DNA of 64,000 nt from contig NZ_JAFIDN010000005.1 of the NCBI RefSeq assembly GCF_017921895.1, positions 62,001-126,000 of the forward strand, read 5' to 3'. A program made the translations under genes and the position numbers. Below, one piece after another: positions 1 to 8,225 of the stretch. The notes under the pieces are model-generated. The model made no database searches. It was given only the letters and a program-made list of their open reading frames with translations, and was not told where the DNA came from. How positions within the stretch are numbered: the first letter of the stretch is position 1; each line of letters opens with the position of its first letter. Source of the stretch: Natronogracilivirga saccharolytica. Lineage in GTDB: Bacteria; Bacteroidota; Rhodothermia; Balneolales; Natronogracilivirgulaceae.

Positions 1-726
1 GCAAATGACAACACGCTGAAGAACAATGTTGTCACCGGCGGGGACGACAACGCTTTCAGAGCCCACGATGATGCCGAAGGCAATGAAATTTACCGGCTGC
101 ATCTCGACAATGGTGCCATCCTGAGTACCCATCCGTTGAACTATTCGCTCGACCCGGTCCACGAAGCCCCGGAACCTTCAGATGAACTGCAGTCTCTCGG
201 CGTTCATTTCGAGGCCATGCAGACCGGTGATGAATACAGCCTGGAGGTTTCCGTCCATTTTGATGATCTGGACATCGATTCCGGGGACCAGGAGCGGCTT
301 TCTGTCCGTATTCGTGATGATGATCAGGACGCTTGGGTTTCAGCCGGCGAGGCGGACATTGACACAGAAAACGAAACCGTTACAATCACAACTGCCGAAG
401 AGGGAGTATTCGGACTGTTTCTGGATGAAACAGGGACTCAGGCGGATCAGGACGAGCAGCCTGAACAGTTTGCACTTTCTCAGAACTACCCCAATCCTTT
501 CAATCCCGAAACGCAGATTGCCTTTGAACTGCCGGAGCAGGCACATGTCACACTGGAGGTTTACAACTCACTCGGGGAGAAAGTCACCACACTGGTTAAC
601 GAAACCCGTGAAGCCGGCAGGTTTGAAGTCGAATTCGATGCATCACATCTTTCAAGCGGAACCTATATCTATCGTATCCGTGCCGGTGATTTCACCAAAT
701 CCCGAACCATGATGCTCGTCAAGTAA
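1..726 (+). CDS. T9SS type A sorting domain protein, 5' truncated
   Basis: The frame is open from the first base of the window, so this is the C-terminal ~241 residues of a longer secreted protein. The first possible start inside the window is a TTG at 136, which is not needed if the gene begins upstream. The last ~80 residues carry the T9SS sorting domain: QNYPNPFNPET at about residues 161-171, then a beta-rich region with LSSGTYIYRIRAGD and the terminal MMLVK. Such domains direct proteins through the outer membrane by T9SS and are cleaved or anchored. The part before it is acidic and contains no catalytic motif I recognise; an early HDDAEGNEIY stretch resembles parallel beta-helix (right-handed repeat) proteins, which is only a guess. 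The final 20 bases seed a tandem repeat that continues past the stop codon. Confidence 0.85.
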   Translation, partial: ANDNTLKNNVVTGGDDNAFRAHDDAEGNEIYRLHLDNGAILSTHPLNYSLDPVHEAPEPSDELQSLGVHFEAMQTGDEYSLEVSVHFDDLDIDSGDQERLSVRIRDDDQDAWVSAGEADIDTENETVTITTAEEGVFGLFLDETGTQADQDEQPEQFALSQNYPNPFNPETQIAFELPEQAHVTLEVYNSLGEKVTTLVNETREAGRFEVEFDASHLSSGTYIYRIRAGDFTKSRTMMLVK

Positions 727-804
727 CCATGATGCTCGTAAAGCAACCATGATGGTCATAAAGCAACCATGATGGTCATAAAGCAACCATGATGCTCGTC
801 ACGT
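705..804. repeat. Five tandem copies of a 20-bp unit made from the gene's 3' end
   Basis: Units lie at 705-724, 725-744, 745-764, 765-784 and 785-804. The first unit, AACCATGATGCTCGTCAAGT, encodes the terminal TMMLVK residues and runs into the stop codon formed at the junction with the next copy (TAA at 724-726). Later copies differ at a few positions (GGTCATAAAGC against GCTCGTCAAGT). Because 20 is not a multiple of 3 and the stop lies at the first junction, the extra copies are untranslated and sit in the 3' UTR. This looks like slippage expansion of the gene end. Confidence 0.9.
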
Positions 805-958
805 AACTTGAAGGCCCGTTCATAGCGACCGATTAAATAGCAAAACGGATAATAAATACACGTTTGACTATATCTGTAGCATTGCGTATCGTAAATATTA
901 AGATTTCTTAATCTTCTTAATCATCTACGACACTATTACACATCTCAAGGCTATTGGT
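805..958. other. Intergenic AT-rich region, weak promoter candidate
   Basis: No gene. It holds a Bacteroidota-like arrangement, TTTG at 863-866 followed after 20 bases by TATCGTAA at 887-894 (consensus TTG/TTTG, about 17-23 bases, TANNTTTG), which is only a partial match at the second box. A small inverted repeat AAGATT-tctt-AATCTT lies at about 900-915. Both could belong to the promoter of the downstream T9SS protein gene. Confidence 0.3.
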
Positions 959-3900
959 ATGGAATATCGTGATACGACTGCCCTTTTGCGCAAATTTGTA
1001 CGGTTTTTCTGCATCCTGACCATCATTCTGCTCGCCGGCTCCCTGGTATCCCGGGCTCAGGTTTTCACCCACGACAGTGGTCCGCTTAACGATCCGGACA
1101 GCTGGTCGGGCGACCCCCAAAACTTCACCGATGACGGACAAACGTTCATCATTGAAGGTGAAGCCGCCACAGATGATGACTGGTTACTTTCCGGCGCCGG
1201 AACCCGCCTCATTATCGACACTGATGCTGATATCACCTTCCCGGCCGGCAATACCGTTACCTTCGACGGCATCACCATCGAATTCGGCGATCAGGCTGGC
1301 GGCACCCTGATTGCCAACAGCGATATTGTCGTGCAAAACGGCACAGAATGGGGGTATGAGCAACCCGAAGACGTCTGGTCCCTCATTTTCTGGCAGGATG
1401 GCAGCCAGTCCGTCACCGCCGGTGACCAGTCCGAATTCATGGCCTTTGATATTCAGGCGGATGCCACAGAGGGCACATTTGACCTCCTCGCACATGATGC
1501 CCCGACCGTCGTATTGCACGCACTGAACAACCTCGATCTGGATTTTACAGACAACGCCCTGTTCCGCGACAACGGAAATACAATCATGGCCGGCAGAAAT
1601 ATCTCACTTGACGGCGCTGCCGACTCCTACCAGCTCGCCGGAACGCTCACCCATCAGGTCTCCGGTGCAAGTGCCGATTATATTGCGGTCGCACCGCAGC
1701 TGAACAACCTTAATCTCATCGCACGGGGTGACGCCAATCCGCGTTTCCGGTCCGCGCAGAACCACGCCCGGGAAATATCCGTCAACGGTAATTTCACGGC
1801 TGATATCGAGAGCAGCTCTGACCTGGAATTCAACGATGTGGAACTGATCATCGGCGGCAACTTAACCCTGGACCATCACCGGCCCGAAGAATCGCCCGGG
1901 CAGGGCATTGCCGACTTCAGCGACGCAATTATTACAGTCGACAACGACCTGTACCTGAATGTATCCGGCCAGGAAGAAAGTCAGACGGCAGGCATCCTTG
2001 CCGGAAACGGGGCGTTTTCCGTCGGGGGAAGTGTTTTCCTGGACGCCTCCGGGTACGGATCGGCACACCTTGGCTCCTCCCTTTTCAATATTCAGGGCGA
2101 TGTGGATGTCAGCCTGTCCGGCGCCGGCACCATCGATCTCGACGACACCGAAGTCTACATCGACCGCAATCTGGCATTCGGTCTCGAAAGCCGCGGCGAC
2201 CTTCGGTTCGGAACATCCTATATCTTTGTTATGCAGGATGTTGACCTCACACACCATCGCCCGGAAAACTCCGGCGGAGCAGGCATGGTTGCAGGTGAGC
2301 AGGCCATCATTGACATCGTAGGCAATTTCAACATAACCCTTTCAGGCGATGAACCGGATGAAAGTCCGAACCTGGACCTTGACCGGGCTGAAATCGTCGC
2401 GGAATCGGATATGAACCTTCTTGCTCTGGAATACGGCGTGCTTGCACTGAGCGAAGCCGTTATCGAGATCCCGAACGGCAGCCTTTTTCTCGAAGGATAC
2501 AATCAAAGCAGCCTGAATCTGGGCGATGGCATCATCATATCGGGAAAAAACCTGGATATCCTGCTTGACGAAACCTCCGGAACCGACTTTGCAAATTCAA
2601 GCCTGAATGCCCGCGGCAATGTCACCATCGACGCCGCAGACCAAAGCACTCTGGACAGCGAAGAGTTCGGGCTGACCCTTTCCGGCTCTTCCGATCAGAC
2701 CCTTTCCGGACTCCACAGCGTGACCGTGCATACTTTCGGCATCGAAAAAGACGGCGGTTTCGTCAACCTGCAAAGCGATCTCACCGCTTCCTCCATGGTC
2801 ACCATCGACCTGGAAAATGATGCTGTTTTCAGTGACGGGGGACATACCCTGGCAACCGGCTATGCCGCTGTATTCAGGGGATCAGGCAATGCTTTTGATT
2901 TTACGGGCGAACTGCTTCTGACTGAAACGCCGCTCACCAAAAATCCTGTCCTGCAGGGATTGCAAAACGGAAGCGGCGGCTCCGCAAATCCTGCGGCAGA
3001 CAACGGCTCCGGTCAGATCTCCTTTATATACGAACAACTCACCGGCCGTGATGTCCGTTTTGACCTGTTTATTCAGGATGAGCTTCCCGAAGATCCTGCC
3101 GAGCCGTTTGAAAGTTTTACCCTGTCCGCAGAGAATGAGACGGAATCAACCGGCACCCTGTCCTTCGATAACGACCATCCTTACATCGTTTTTCTTCAGG
3201 ACCAGCAGGCATCGGGCGGCAGTGTTGCCATCAGCGATCTGGAGTGGATGCTTCCGGGCGAAGATCCCGCCGGCCCCGTTGCCCGCGCCCGGCTGATCCA
3301 TAATGCTGCCGATCCGGCCATTGATGTGCTGGATATATATATAAATGACGAGCTGTTTGCCGAAGAAGTCGCATTCCGGCAAGCCTCATCCCTTGTTACG
3401 CTCCCTGCCGACAGTTCGCTGCAGATCAGCGTCTTCGGACATGGTGCCGATCCGGATGAAGAGGATGCCCTGTTCACCATGGATGATGCCGTTTTCTCCG
3501 AGGGCGGATCCTATTCGATCATTTCCAGCGGCGTGAGCGGTGACGGATTTGCCGCCAATCCGGACGGAGAAGCTACCGGATTCAACCTGCATATCCTGGA
3601 AACCACGCCTTCTGCCGATGATGGGGAACTGGTGAACTTTGTTCTCTGGCACGGTGTCACCGATGCTCCGGCCGTGGACATCTGGATTCAGGACGGTCCG
3701 GCACTAATGGACGGCGCATCCTACACCGATCAAACCCAAATGTTTACGGCTATGGCCTCCGATTACCAGTTCAATGTCGGGCTTGATGGAGACAGTTCCG
3801 GCGATCCCCTGATCGAAATCACCGGAGATCTGTCTGCAGCAGCCGGATCCGGGGCCATTATTCTGGCTTCCGGATTTCTGGAGCCGCAGAACAATGAAGA

Positions 3901-4261
3901 CGGCCCCGGCTTCGGCCTGCTCGTTGTGCTTTCTGATGGCAGCACTTTTCTGATGGATGCAAGCGAAACATACAGCGAACCGGATGCCGGACGCCCGGAT
4001 TCTTTCGTGCTTGGCCAGAACTATCCGAATCCGTTCAACCCGGTCACCAGCATTGCATTTTCGCTGCCGGAATCATCCAGCGTCACCCTTGAGGTTTTTG
4101 ATCTGCAGGGAAGGCGCGTTGCTACCCTGGTGGATGGCCGTCGCAGTGCCGGCGATCACACGGTCACATTCGATGCCGCTCATCTTTCAAGCGGAGTCTA
4201 CCTGTACCGTCTGCAGGCCGGTGACTTTGTGCGCAGCCGTCAGATGATGCTGGTCAAGTAA
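959..4261 (+). CDS. Large secreted beta-solenoid protein with DUF4397-like domains and T9SS sorting domain
   Basis: 1100 residues. The N-terminus is a signal peptide (hydrophobic FFCILTIILLAGSLV, likely cleavage after SRA near residue 35). Residues ~40-700 are acidic beta repeats in which short strands alternate with Asp-rich turns, with recurring HHRPE motifs (near residues 304 and 430). Two segments at about 780-885 and 895-985 resemble DUF4397: RARLIHNAADPAIDVLDIYI and VLWHGVTDAPAVDIWIQ. The last ~80 residues are the T9SS sorting domain, with QNYPNPFNP near residue 1019 and the end MMLVK. The start ATG is the one that gives the signal peptide. The next gene is a clear paralogue over the first ~650 residues. 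Likely role: an exported surface or extracellular structural or binding protein; no catalytic residues are visible. The function is unknown. Confidence 0.85.
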   Translation: MEYRDTTALLRKFVRFFCILTIILLAGSLVSRAQVFTHDSGPLNDPDSWSGDPQNFTDDGQTFIIEGEAATDDDWLLSGAGTRLIIDTDADITFPAGNTVTFDGITIEFGDQAGGTLIANSDIVVQNGTEWGYEQPEDVWSLIFWQDGSQSVTAGDQSEFMAFDIQADATEGTFDLLAHDAPTVVLHALNNLDLDFTDNALFRDNGNTIMAGRNISLDGAADSYQLAGTLTHQVSGASADYIAVAPQLNNLNLIARGDANPRFRSAQNHAREISVNGNFTADIESSSDLEFNDVELIIGGNLTLDHHRPEESPGQGIADFSDAIITVDNDLYLNVSGQEESQTAGILAGNGAFSVGGSVFLDASGYGSAHLGSSLFNIQGDVDVSLSGAGTIDLDDTEVYIDRNLAFGLESRGDLRFGTSYIFVMQDVDLTHHRPENSGGAGMVAGEQAIIDIVGNFNITLSGDEPDESPNLDLDRAEIVAESDMNLLALEYGVLALSEAVIEIPNGSLFLEGYNQSSLNLGDGIIISGKNLDILLDETSGTDFANSSLNARGNVTIDAADQSTLDSEEFGLTLSGSSDQTLSGLHSVTVHTFGIEKDGGFVNLQSDLTASSMVTIDLENDAVFSDGGHTLATGYAAVFRGSGNAFDFTGELLLTETPLTKNPVLQGLQNGSGGSANPAADNGSGQISFIYEQLTGRDVRFDLFIQDELPEDPAEPFESFTLSAENETESTGTLSFDNDHPYIVFLQDQQASGGSVAISDLEWMLPGEDPAGPVARARLIHNAADPAIDVLDIYINDELFAEEVAFRQASSLVTLPADSSLQISVFGHGADPDEEDALFTMDDAVFSEGGSYSIISSGVSGDGFAANPDGEATGFNLHILETTPSADDGELVNFVLWHGVTDAPAVDIWIQDGPALMDGASYTDQTQMFTAMASDYQFNVGLDGDSSGDPLIEITGDLSAAAGSGAIILASGFLEPQNNEDGPGFGLLVVLSDGSTFLMDASETYSEPDAGRPDSFVLGQNYPNPFNPVTSIAFSLPESSSVTLEVFDLQGRRVATLVDGRRSAGDHTVTFDAAHLSSGVYLYRLQAGDFVRSRQMMLVK

Positions 4262-4340
4262 GAATGTGACACACTTTTTTACAGTGTCAGGGTCTGCTCC
4301 ATCAAAATCATGATGGTGGTCAAGTAAGAATGTGACACAC
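4244..4340. repeat. Direct repeat of gene 3' end including stop codon (2 x 31 nt)
   Basis: A 31-nt segment at 4244-4274, containing the end of the coding region (MMLVK), the TAA stop and TGTGACACAC, recurs at 4310-4340 with one mismatch (ATGATGCTGG against ATGATGGTGG). The copies are separated by 35 bases. The spacer contains GTGTCA (4284-4289), which can pair with TGACAC (4267-4272) to give a small hairpin after the stop. The second copy is untranslated. It resembles the duplication seen at the end of the previous gene. Confidence 0.85.
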
Positions 4341-4434
4341 CGCCCGGCAACGGTTACGGTGGTTGAAAATGGGTCCCTTTCTGCGTATTGTGAACGCATA
4401 TGCAATGAAACCATGACTCACACATCCTATTTCT

Positions 4435-7014
4435 ATGTACCGATTTCTACTCTGCTGCCTTCTTACAGTCATAATCTCATCCACGGCAGCTCTTGCTCAG
4501 AATACATCATACGTGTTCCAGGAAGGTCCGCTGAACGAAACCACCAGCTGGCAGGATGATGCCGGGGATTATCCGGAAAGCTTCACCGCAGATAATCAGG
4601 AATTCATCATATCCGGAGAAGCCGAAACCGACGGCGACTGGACTGTCGGCGGTGAGGAAACCGTCCTGGTTATCGATACCGATGCCGATATCACTTTCGC
4701 TCAGGATTACACCGTCACACTGGACGACATCACCGTATCGTTCACCGAAAATGGCGGCGGACTGCTGGTGGCAAAAGGCGACCTGGTCCTCACCGGAGAT
4801 CTGACCTGGGAATATGACGATCCCGCCCGTGTCTGGAGCTTCGATTACCGTGAAAACGGCGATCAGACCATCAGTGCCGGATCCGGCGCACACTTCCTGG
4901 TCTACAACTTCCGTTCTGAAAAAGTGACCGGCGAATTCAACCTGGCCGCTTTGTCAGAAAATAACAACGGGAACCAGGATGACACCACCGTCCTGCAAAC
5001 CCTCAATAACTTCCGGACCGAATACCGCAATGAGGCCATGTTCCGCGATCACGGCAACACATTTGTCGTGGGCGACGACATCCGCCTGCGCGGAGAATCC
5101 GCCCGCTATGAACTCACCGGCACCCTCGAACACCGCGTCTATGACGGCAACTCAGATTACGAATACGTCATACCCGATCTTAATCATCTCCATATCATAG
5201 CCCGTAACGACGGCAATCCCCGTTTCCGCGATGATGAAGTCTATACCCAGAGCGTCACGGTAAACGGCGACATGACCATCGACATGGAAAGCGAAGGCGA
5301 TTTTGACTTTAATGATGTCCTGCTCTCCATCGGCGGTGACTTTACCATTACGCACCACCGCGGTCCCGTCGACGGGCGCTTCGGCGAAATCGACATGGAT
5401 GATGCCGAAATTTCCGTTGCCGGCGACATGATCGTCAGCGTTTCCAAGGACGAACCCGACTTCGATGAGAACATTGATGCCGATGATGCCGTGATAACGG
5501 TAGGTGGAAATCTGTACATCAACGCCGTGGACAATGGCGAATTTGATTTTGATGCTTCTTCCTTCACGGTTCAGGGCAATTCCGAATGGATCATGAACAG
5601 CGGCGGAATCATCGATCTCGACGAGTCGGATGTGACCATCGAAGGCAATCTGGACATCGACGCCAACAGTGTGGAAGACCTGGAATTCGGCATTGCTGTG
5701 CTGACCGTCGGCAACAACATGGAACTCACCCATCACCGTCCGGAAGGCGCCAATGGCGAAGGCGAGGTGGATATGGACGAGTCAACCGTCACTGTGGGCA
5801 ATGACCTGATCATCCGGTTGTCCAAAGCCACAGCCGACGGCGACGAAAACATCGACGTGGATGACTCTGAAATCACCGTTGGCGGCAATTTGTATGTCTT
5901 CGCCGAAGACAACGGTGAGTTTGATTTCGATGACGCCACCATTACCGTCGGAGGTGAATACGCCCGTTTCCAGGCATCGGGCAGCGGAATCCTGGACATG
6001 GACAACGGCACACTTTACGCCGCCGGGGATGTAGAGATTCTGGTGGATGCCACCTCCGAGCTGGACCTCGATGATGCCGTTTTCGAGCTGGAAGGTTCTC
6101 TGGAACTGACTGCAGATCAGGCTTCCATTCTTGAAATCGATGAATTTATCGCCCGTTTTGTCGGTGAAAACGATCAGTCCGTTTCCGGAATTGCCGGACT
6201 CCCCTACTACCAGCTGATCATCGAAAAGGATGACGGCGAAGCCACCCTTGAAGGCGATGTCACCGCTGAGGATCTGTTCCGGGCCTCCGTGACCGGGGAT
6301 GCGGTTTTCCACGACGCAGGTTATACCATTGAAGCCGGAAACCTGGCCGCTTTCCAGGGTGCCGATGAGAACGTTTCGCTGGACGGAACTCTGCTCCTGT
6401 CCGCAAACAACGGCAGCAGCGGTGCTGAAAAAACTCCCGGAAGCACGCCCGCCGAAGAGCACACCGAAGGTATCATTACATTTGACTACGAACAACTGAC
6501 AGCCGCCGATGTGGCCTTTGAGCTGTTTATTCTGCCTCAGATGAGTACGGATCCCGTCGGACCGGCCGGACAGTTCACCCTCTCGGAAGAAAACGAAACG
6601 GCATCGGCTGAGCTGAACTTCGATCTTGAATCGCCGGTATTTCTGTTCCGTCAGGTCCAGCAGCAGGAAAGCGGCCCTGTAGCTATTACCAATCTTGCAT
6701 GGGTGCTCACTGATGACACCTCCGCACCCGTCACCGAAACTGAAATTCCCGATGACTTCAGGCTGGAACAGAACTACCCCAACCCGTTCAACCCGGACAC
6801 GCGTATTGAATACGCCATTCCGGAAACAGCCGGCGTAACTCTTGAAGTCTTCTCCGTGGAGGGCCGCCGCATCGCCGTTCTGCAGGACGGAGTTCAGGAT
6901 GCAGGTGTTCATACAGTCGAGTTTGACGCCACTTCACTTTCAAGCGGAACCTACATCTACCGCCTGCAGGCAGGTGATGTGACCCTGACCCGCACCATGA
7001 TGCTTCTGAAATAG
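4435..7014 (+). CDS. Secreted beta-solenoid protein with T9SS sorting domain (paralogue of upstream gene)
   Basis: 859 residues. The signal peptide MYRFLLCCLLTVIISSTAALA is probably cleaved before QNTSY. The body (residues ~25-720) consists of acidic beta coils of about 20-25 residues built around the pattern D-x-DD-(A/S)-x-(I/V)-TVGG-(N/D)-L, with inserted HHRGP and HHRPEG motifs, suggesting a parallel beta-helix or solenoid. It ends in a T9SS sorting domain: QNYPNPFNPDTRI from about residue 779 and terminal MMLLK. The N-terminal ~200 residues align closely with the preceding gene (for example IDTDADITF in both), so the two are tandem duplicates; this one lacks the DUF4397-like part. It lies 173 bases after the upstream gene and is followed by a good terminator. 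Function unknown; probably a surface or extracellular protein. Confidence 0.85.
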   Translation: MYRFLLCCLLTVIISSTAALAQNTSYVFQEGPLNETTSWQDDAGDYPESFTADNQEFIISGEAETDGDWTVGGEETVLVIDTDADITFAQDYTVTLDDITVSFTENGGGLLVAKGDLVLTGDLTWEYDDPARVWSFDYRENGDQTISAGSGAHFLVYNFRSEKVTGEFNLAALSENNNGNQDDTTVLQTLNNFRTEYRNEAMFRDHGNTFVVGDDIRLRGESARYELTGTLEHRVYDGNSDYEYVIPDLNHLHIIARNDGNPRFRDDEVYTQSVTVNGDMTIDMESEGDFDFNDVLLSIGGDFTITHHRGPVDGRFGEIDMDDAEISVAGDMIVSVSKDEPDFDENIDADDAVITVGGNLYINAVDNGEFDFDASSFTVQGNSEWIMNSGGIIDLDESDVTIEGNLDIDANSVEDLEFGIAVLTVGNNMELTHHRPEGANGEGEVDMDESTVTVGNDLIIRLSKATADGDENIDVDDSEITVGGNLYVFAEDNGEFDFDDATITVGGEYARFQASGSGILDMDNGTLYAAGDVEILVDATSELDLDDAVFELEGSLELTADQASILEIDEFIARFVGENDQSVSGIAGLPYYQLIIEKDDGEATLEGDVTAEDLFRASVTGDAVFHDAGYTIEAGNLAAFQGADENVSLDGTLLLSANNGSSGAEKTPGSTPAEEHTEGIITFDYEQLTAADVAFELFILPQMSTDPVGPAGQFTLSEENETASAELNFDLESPVFLFRQVQQQESGPVAITNLAWVLTDDTSAPVTETEIPDDFRLEQNYPNPFNPDTRIEYAIPETAGVTLEVFSVEGRRIAVLQDGVQDAGVHTVEFDATSLSSGTYIYRLQAGDVTLTRTMMLLK

Positions 7015-7082
7015 TAACACCCGCTGCTGATCCGGGACACTTGCTCCGGTCAGCCCGCAATTTCACAGACGTAAAACAACGA

Positions 7083-7127
7083 ACGGTTATCCGGAGCCTT
7101 GAATGGACCGGATAACCGTTTTTTTGT
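7083..7127 (+). terminator. Rho-independent terminator after T9SS protein gene
   Basis: A 12-bp perfect stem, ACGGTTATCCGG (7083-7094) with CCGGATAACCGT (7108-7119), has a 13-nt loop and is followed by a run of T. It closes the plus-strand transcription unit of the tandem T9SS genes before the convergent nfo gene. Confidence 0.9.
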
Positions 7128-7179
7128 TAAAGGCTTAAAGGCACAGAATGTCAATGACAGATTGCAATGTCAGTTGATC

Positions 7180-8034
7180 CTACAATGAGCGAAGCCAGGC
7201 GATTTCGTCCGCCCAGCGGGCCGGTTCGGTGGTCTCAAGTATCATGGGCACCTGTTCCAGCCTTTCATCGTTCATGATCTTCTCAAATACGGTGGTGCCC
7301 ATCGTCCCTTCACCGAGCGGCGCATGGCGGTCCACCCGGCTTCCCAGCTCCGATTTGGCATCGTTGAGATGCAATCCGCACAGCTTGTCAAGTCCGATGA
7401 TACGGTCGGCCTCCGACATGAAGTCCTCATACGCCTCCGGTGTGCGCAGATCGTACCCGGCTGCATGGGCGTGACAGGTATCAATGCAAAATCCCACACG
7501 CGAAGGATCGGCCACCTGACCGATGACCCCGGCGATATGCTCAAGACGATTGCCCAGATTGCTCCCCTGTCCTGCCGTATTTTCAAGTACAACCGTCACT
7601 CCCTCGGTCTGTTCCAGCATCAGATCGACCGTCCCGGCAATGCGCTCCAGACACTTCTCTTCGCTGATTTTCCTGAGGTGGCTTCCGGGATGGATGTTCA
7701 GCTGCGGGATCCCCAGCTGCTCGCACCGCTGCATTTCATCAAGCAGGGCGGCTCGGGATTTTTTAATCCCCTCCTTTTCCGGATGGCCCGGATTGATGAG
7801 GTAACTGTTGTGCGGAAGGATTTTCTTCCCTTCAAACCCCATCTCCTCACAACGCTCCCGGAATGATCGGATCACGGCCGGATCCAGCGGCTTTGCTTTC
7901 CACTGTCTCTGGTTTTTGGTAAACAGAGCAAAGGCATTGGCCCCGATTTCCCGGGCATTCAACGGCGCATTGTCAACACCGCCCGCCGCGCTCACATGCG
8001 CACCGATCCACTTTCTATCGTTACTTGAAGCCAT
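7180..8034 (-). CDS. nfo: Endonuclease IV (AP endonuclease)
   Basis: Nfo cleaves DNA 5' of abasic sites in base-excision repair, using a trinuclear zinc centre on a TIM barrel. The ~284-residue protein shows family landmarks: [10 protein letters not shown] at the N-terminus, [58 protein letters not shown] and MILETT, which together provide the His, Glu and Asp zinc ligands. I chose the ATG at 8034; an in-frame GTG at 8043 would add three residues (MIN). Length is normal for the family. It is a single gene convergent with the T9SS genes and separated by 190 bases from the S9 peptidase gene on the same strand. Confidence 0.95.
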   Translation of the reverse strand: MASSNDRKWIGAHVSAAGGVDNAPLNAREIGANAFALFTKNQRQWKAKPLDPAVIRSFRERCEEMGFEGKKILPHNSYLINPGHPEKEGIKKSRAALLDEMQRCEQLGIPQLNIHPGSHLRKISEEKCLERIAGTVDLMLEQTEGVTVVLENTAGQGSNLGNRLEHIAGVIGQVADPSRVGFCIDTCHAHAAGYDLRTPEAYEDFMSEADRIIGLDKLCGLHLNDAKSELGSRVDRHAPLGEGTMGTTVFEKIMNDERLEQVPMILETTEPARWADEIAWLRSL

Positions 8035-8225
8035 ATTAATCACAACTTTTATGTTATTTCCGTGTCATCATGTTACAGGGAATCTCGTCTCACGTTGATC
8101 AGCAAAGCAAAAATGAATCAATAAACTCAAAAAAAAGAAGAGGAACCCCCGGATGCCTTTCACAGCCGAAAATTCCTCATCCATATTTTCACAAGTGATT
8201 TTCTCCTATGCTCTGCTTCAGAAAA

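Noticed and set aside
705-804. Possible CRISPR array
   Set aside because: The units are directly adjacent without spacers and derive from the upstream coding sequence; no cas genes.
5782-6912. 376-codon open frame on the minus strand
   Set aside because: Antisense to the T9SS beta-solenoid gene. The repeats of the sense strand produce the repetitive antisense peptide.
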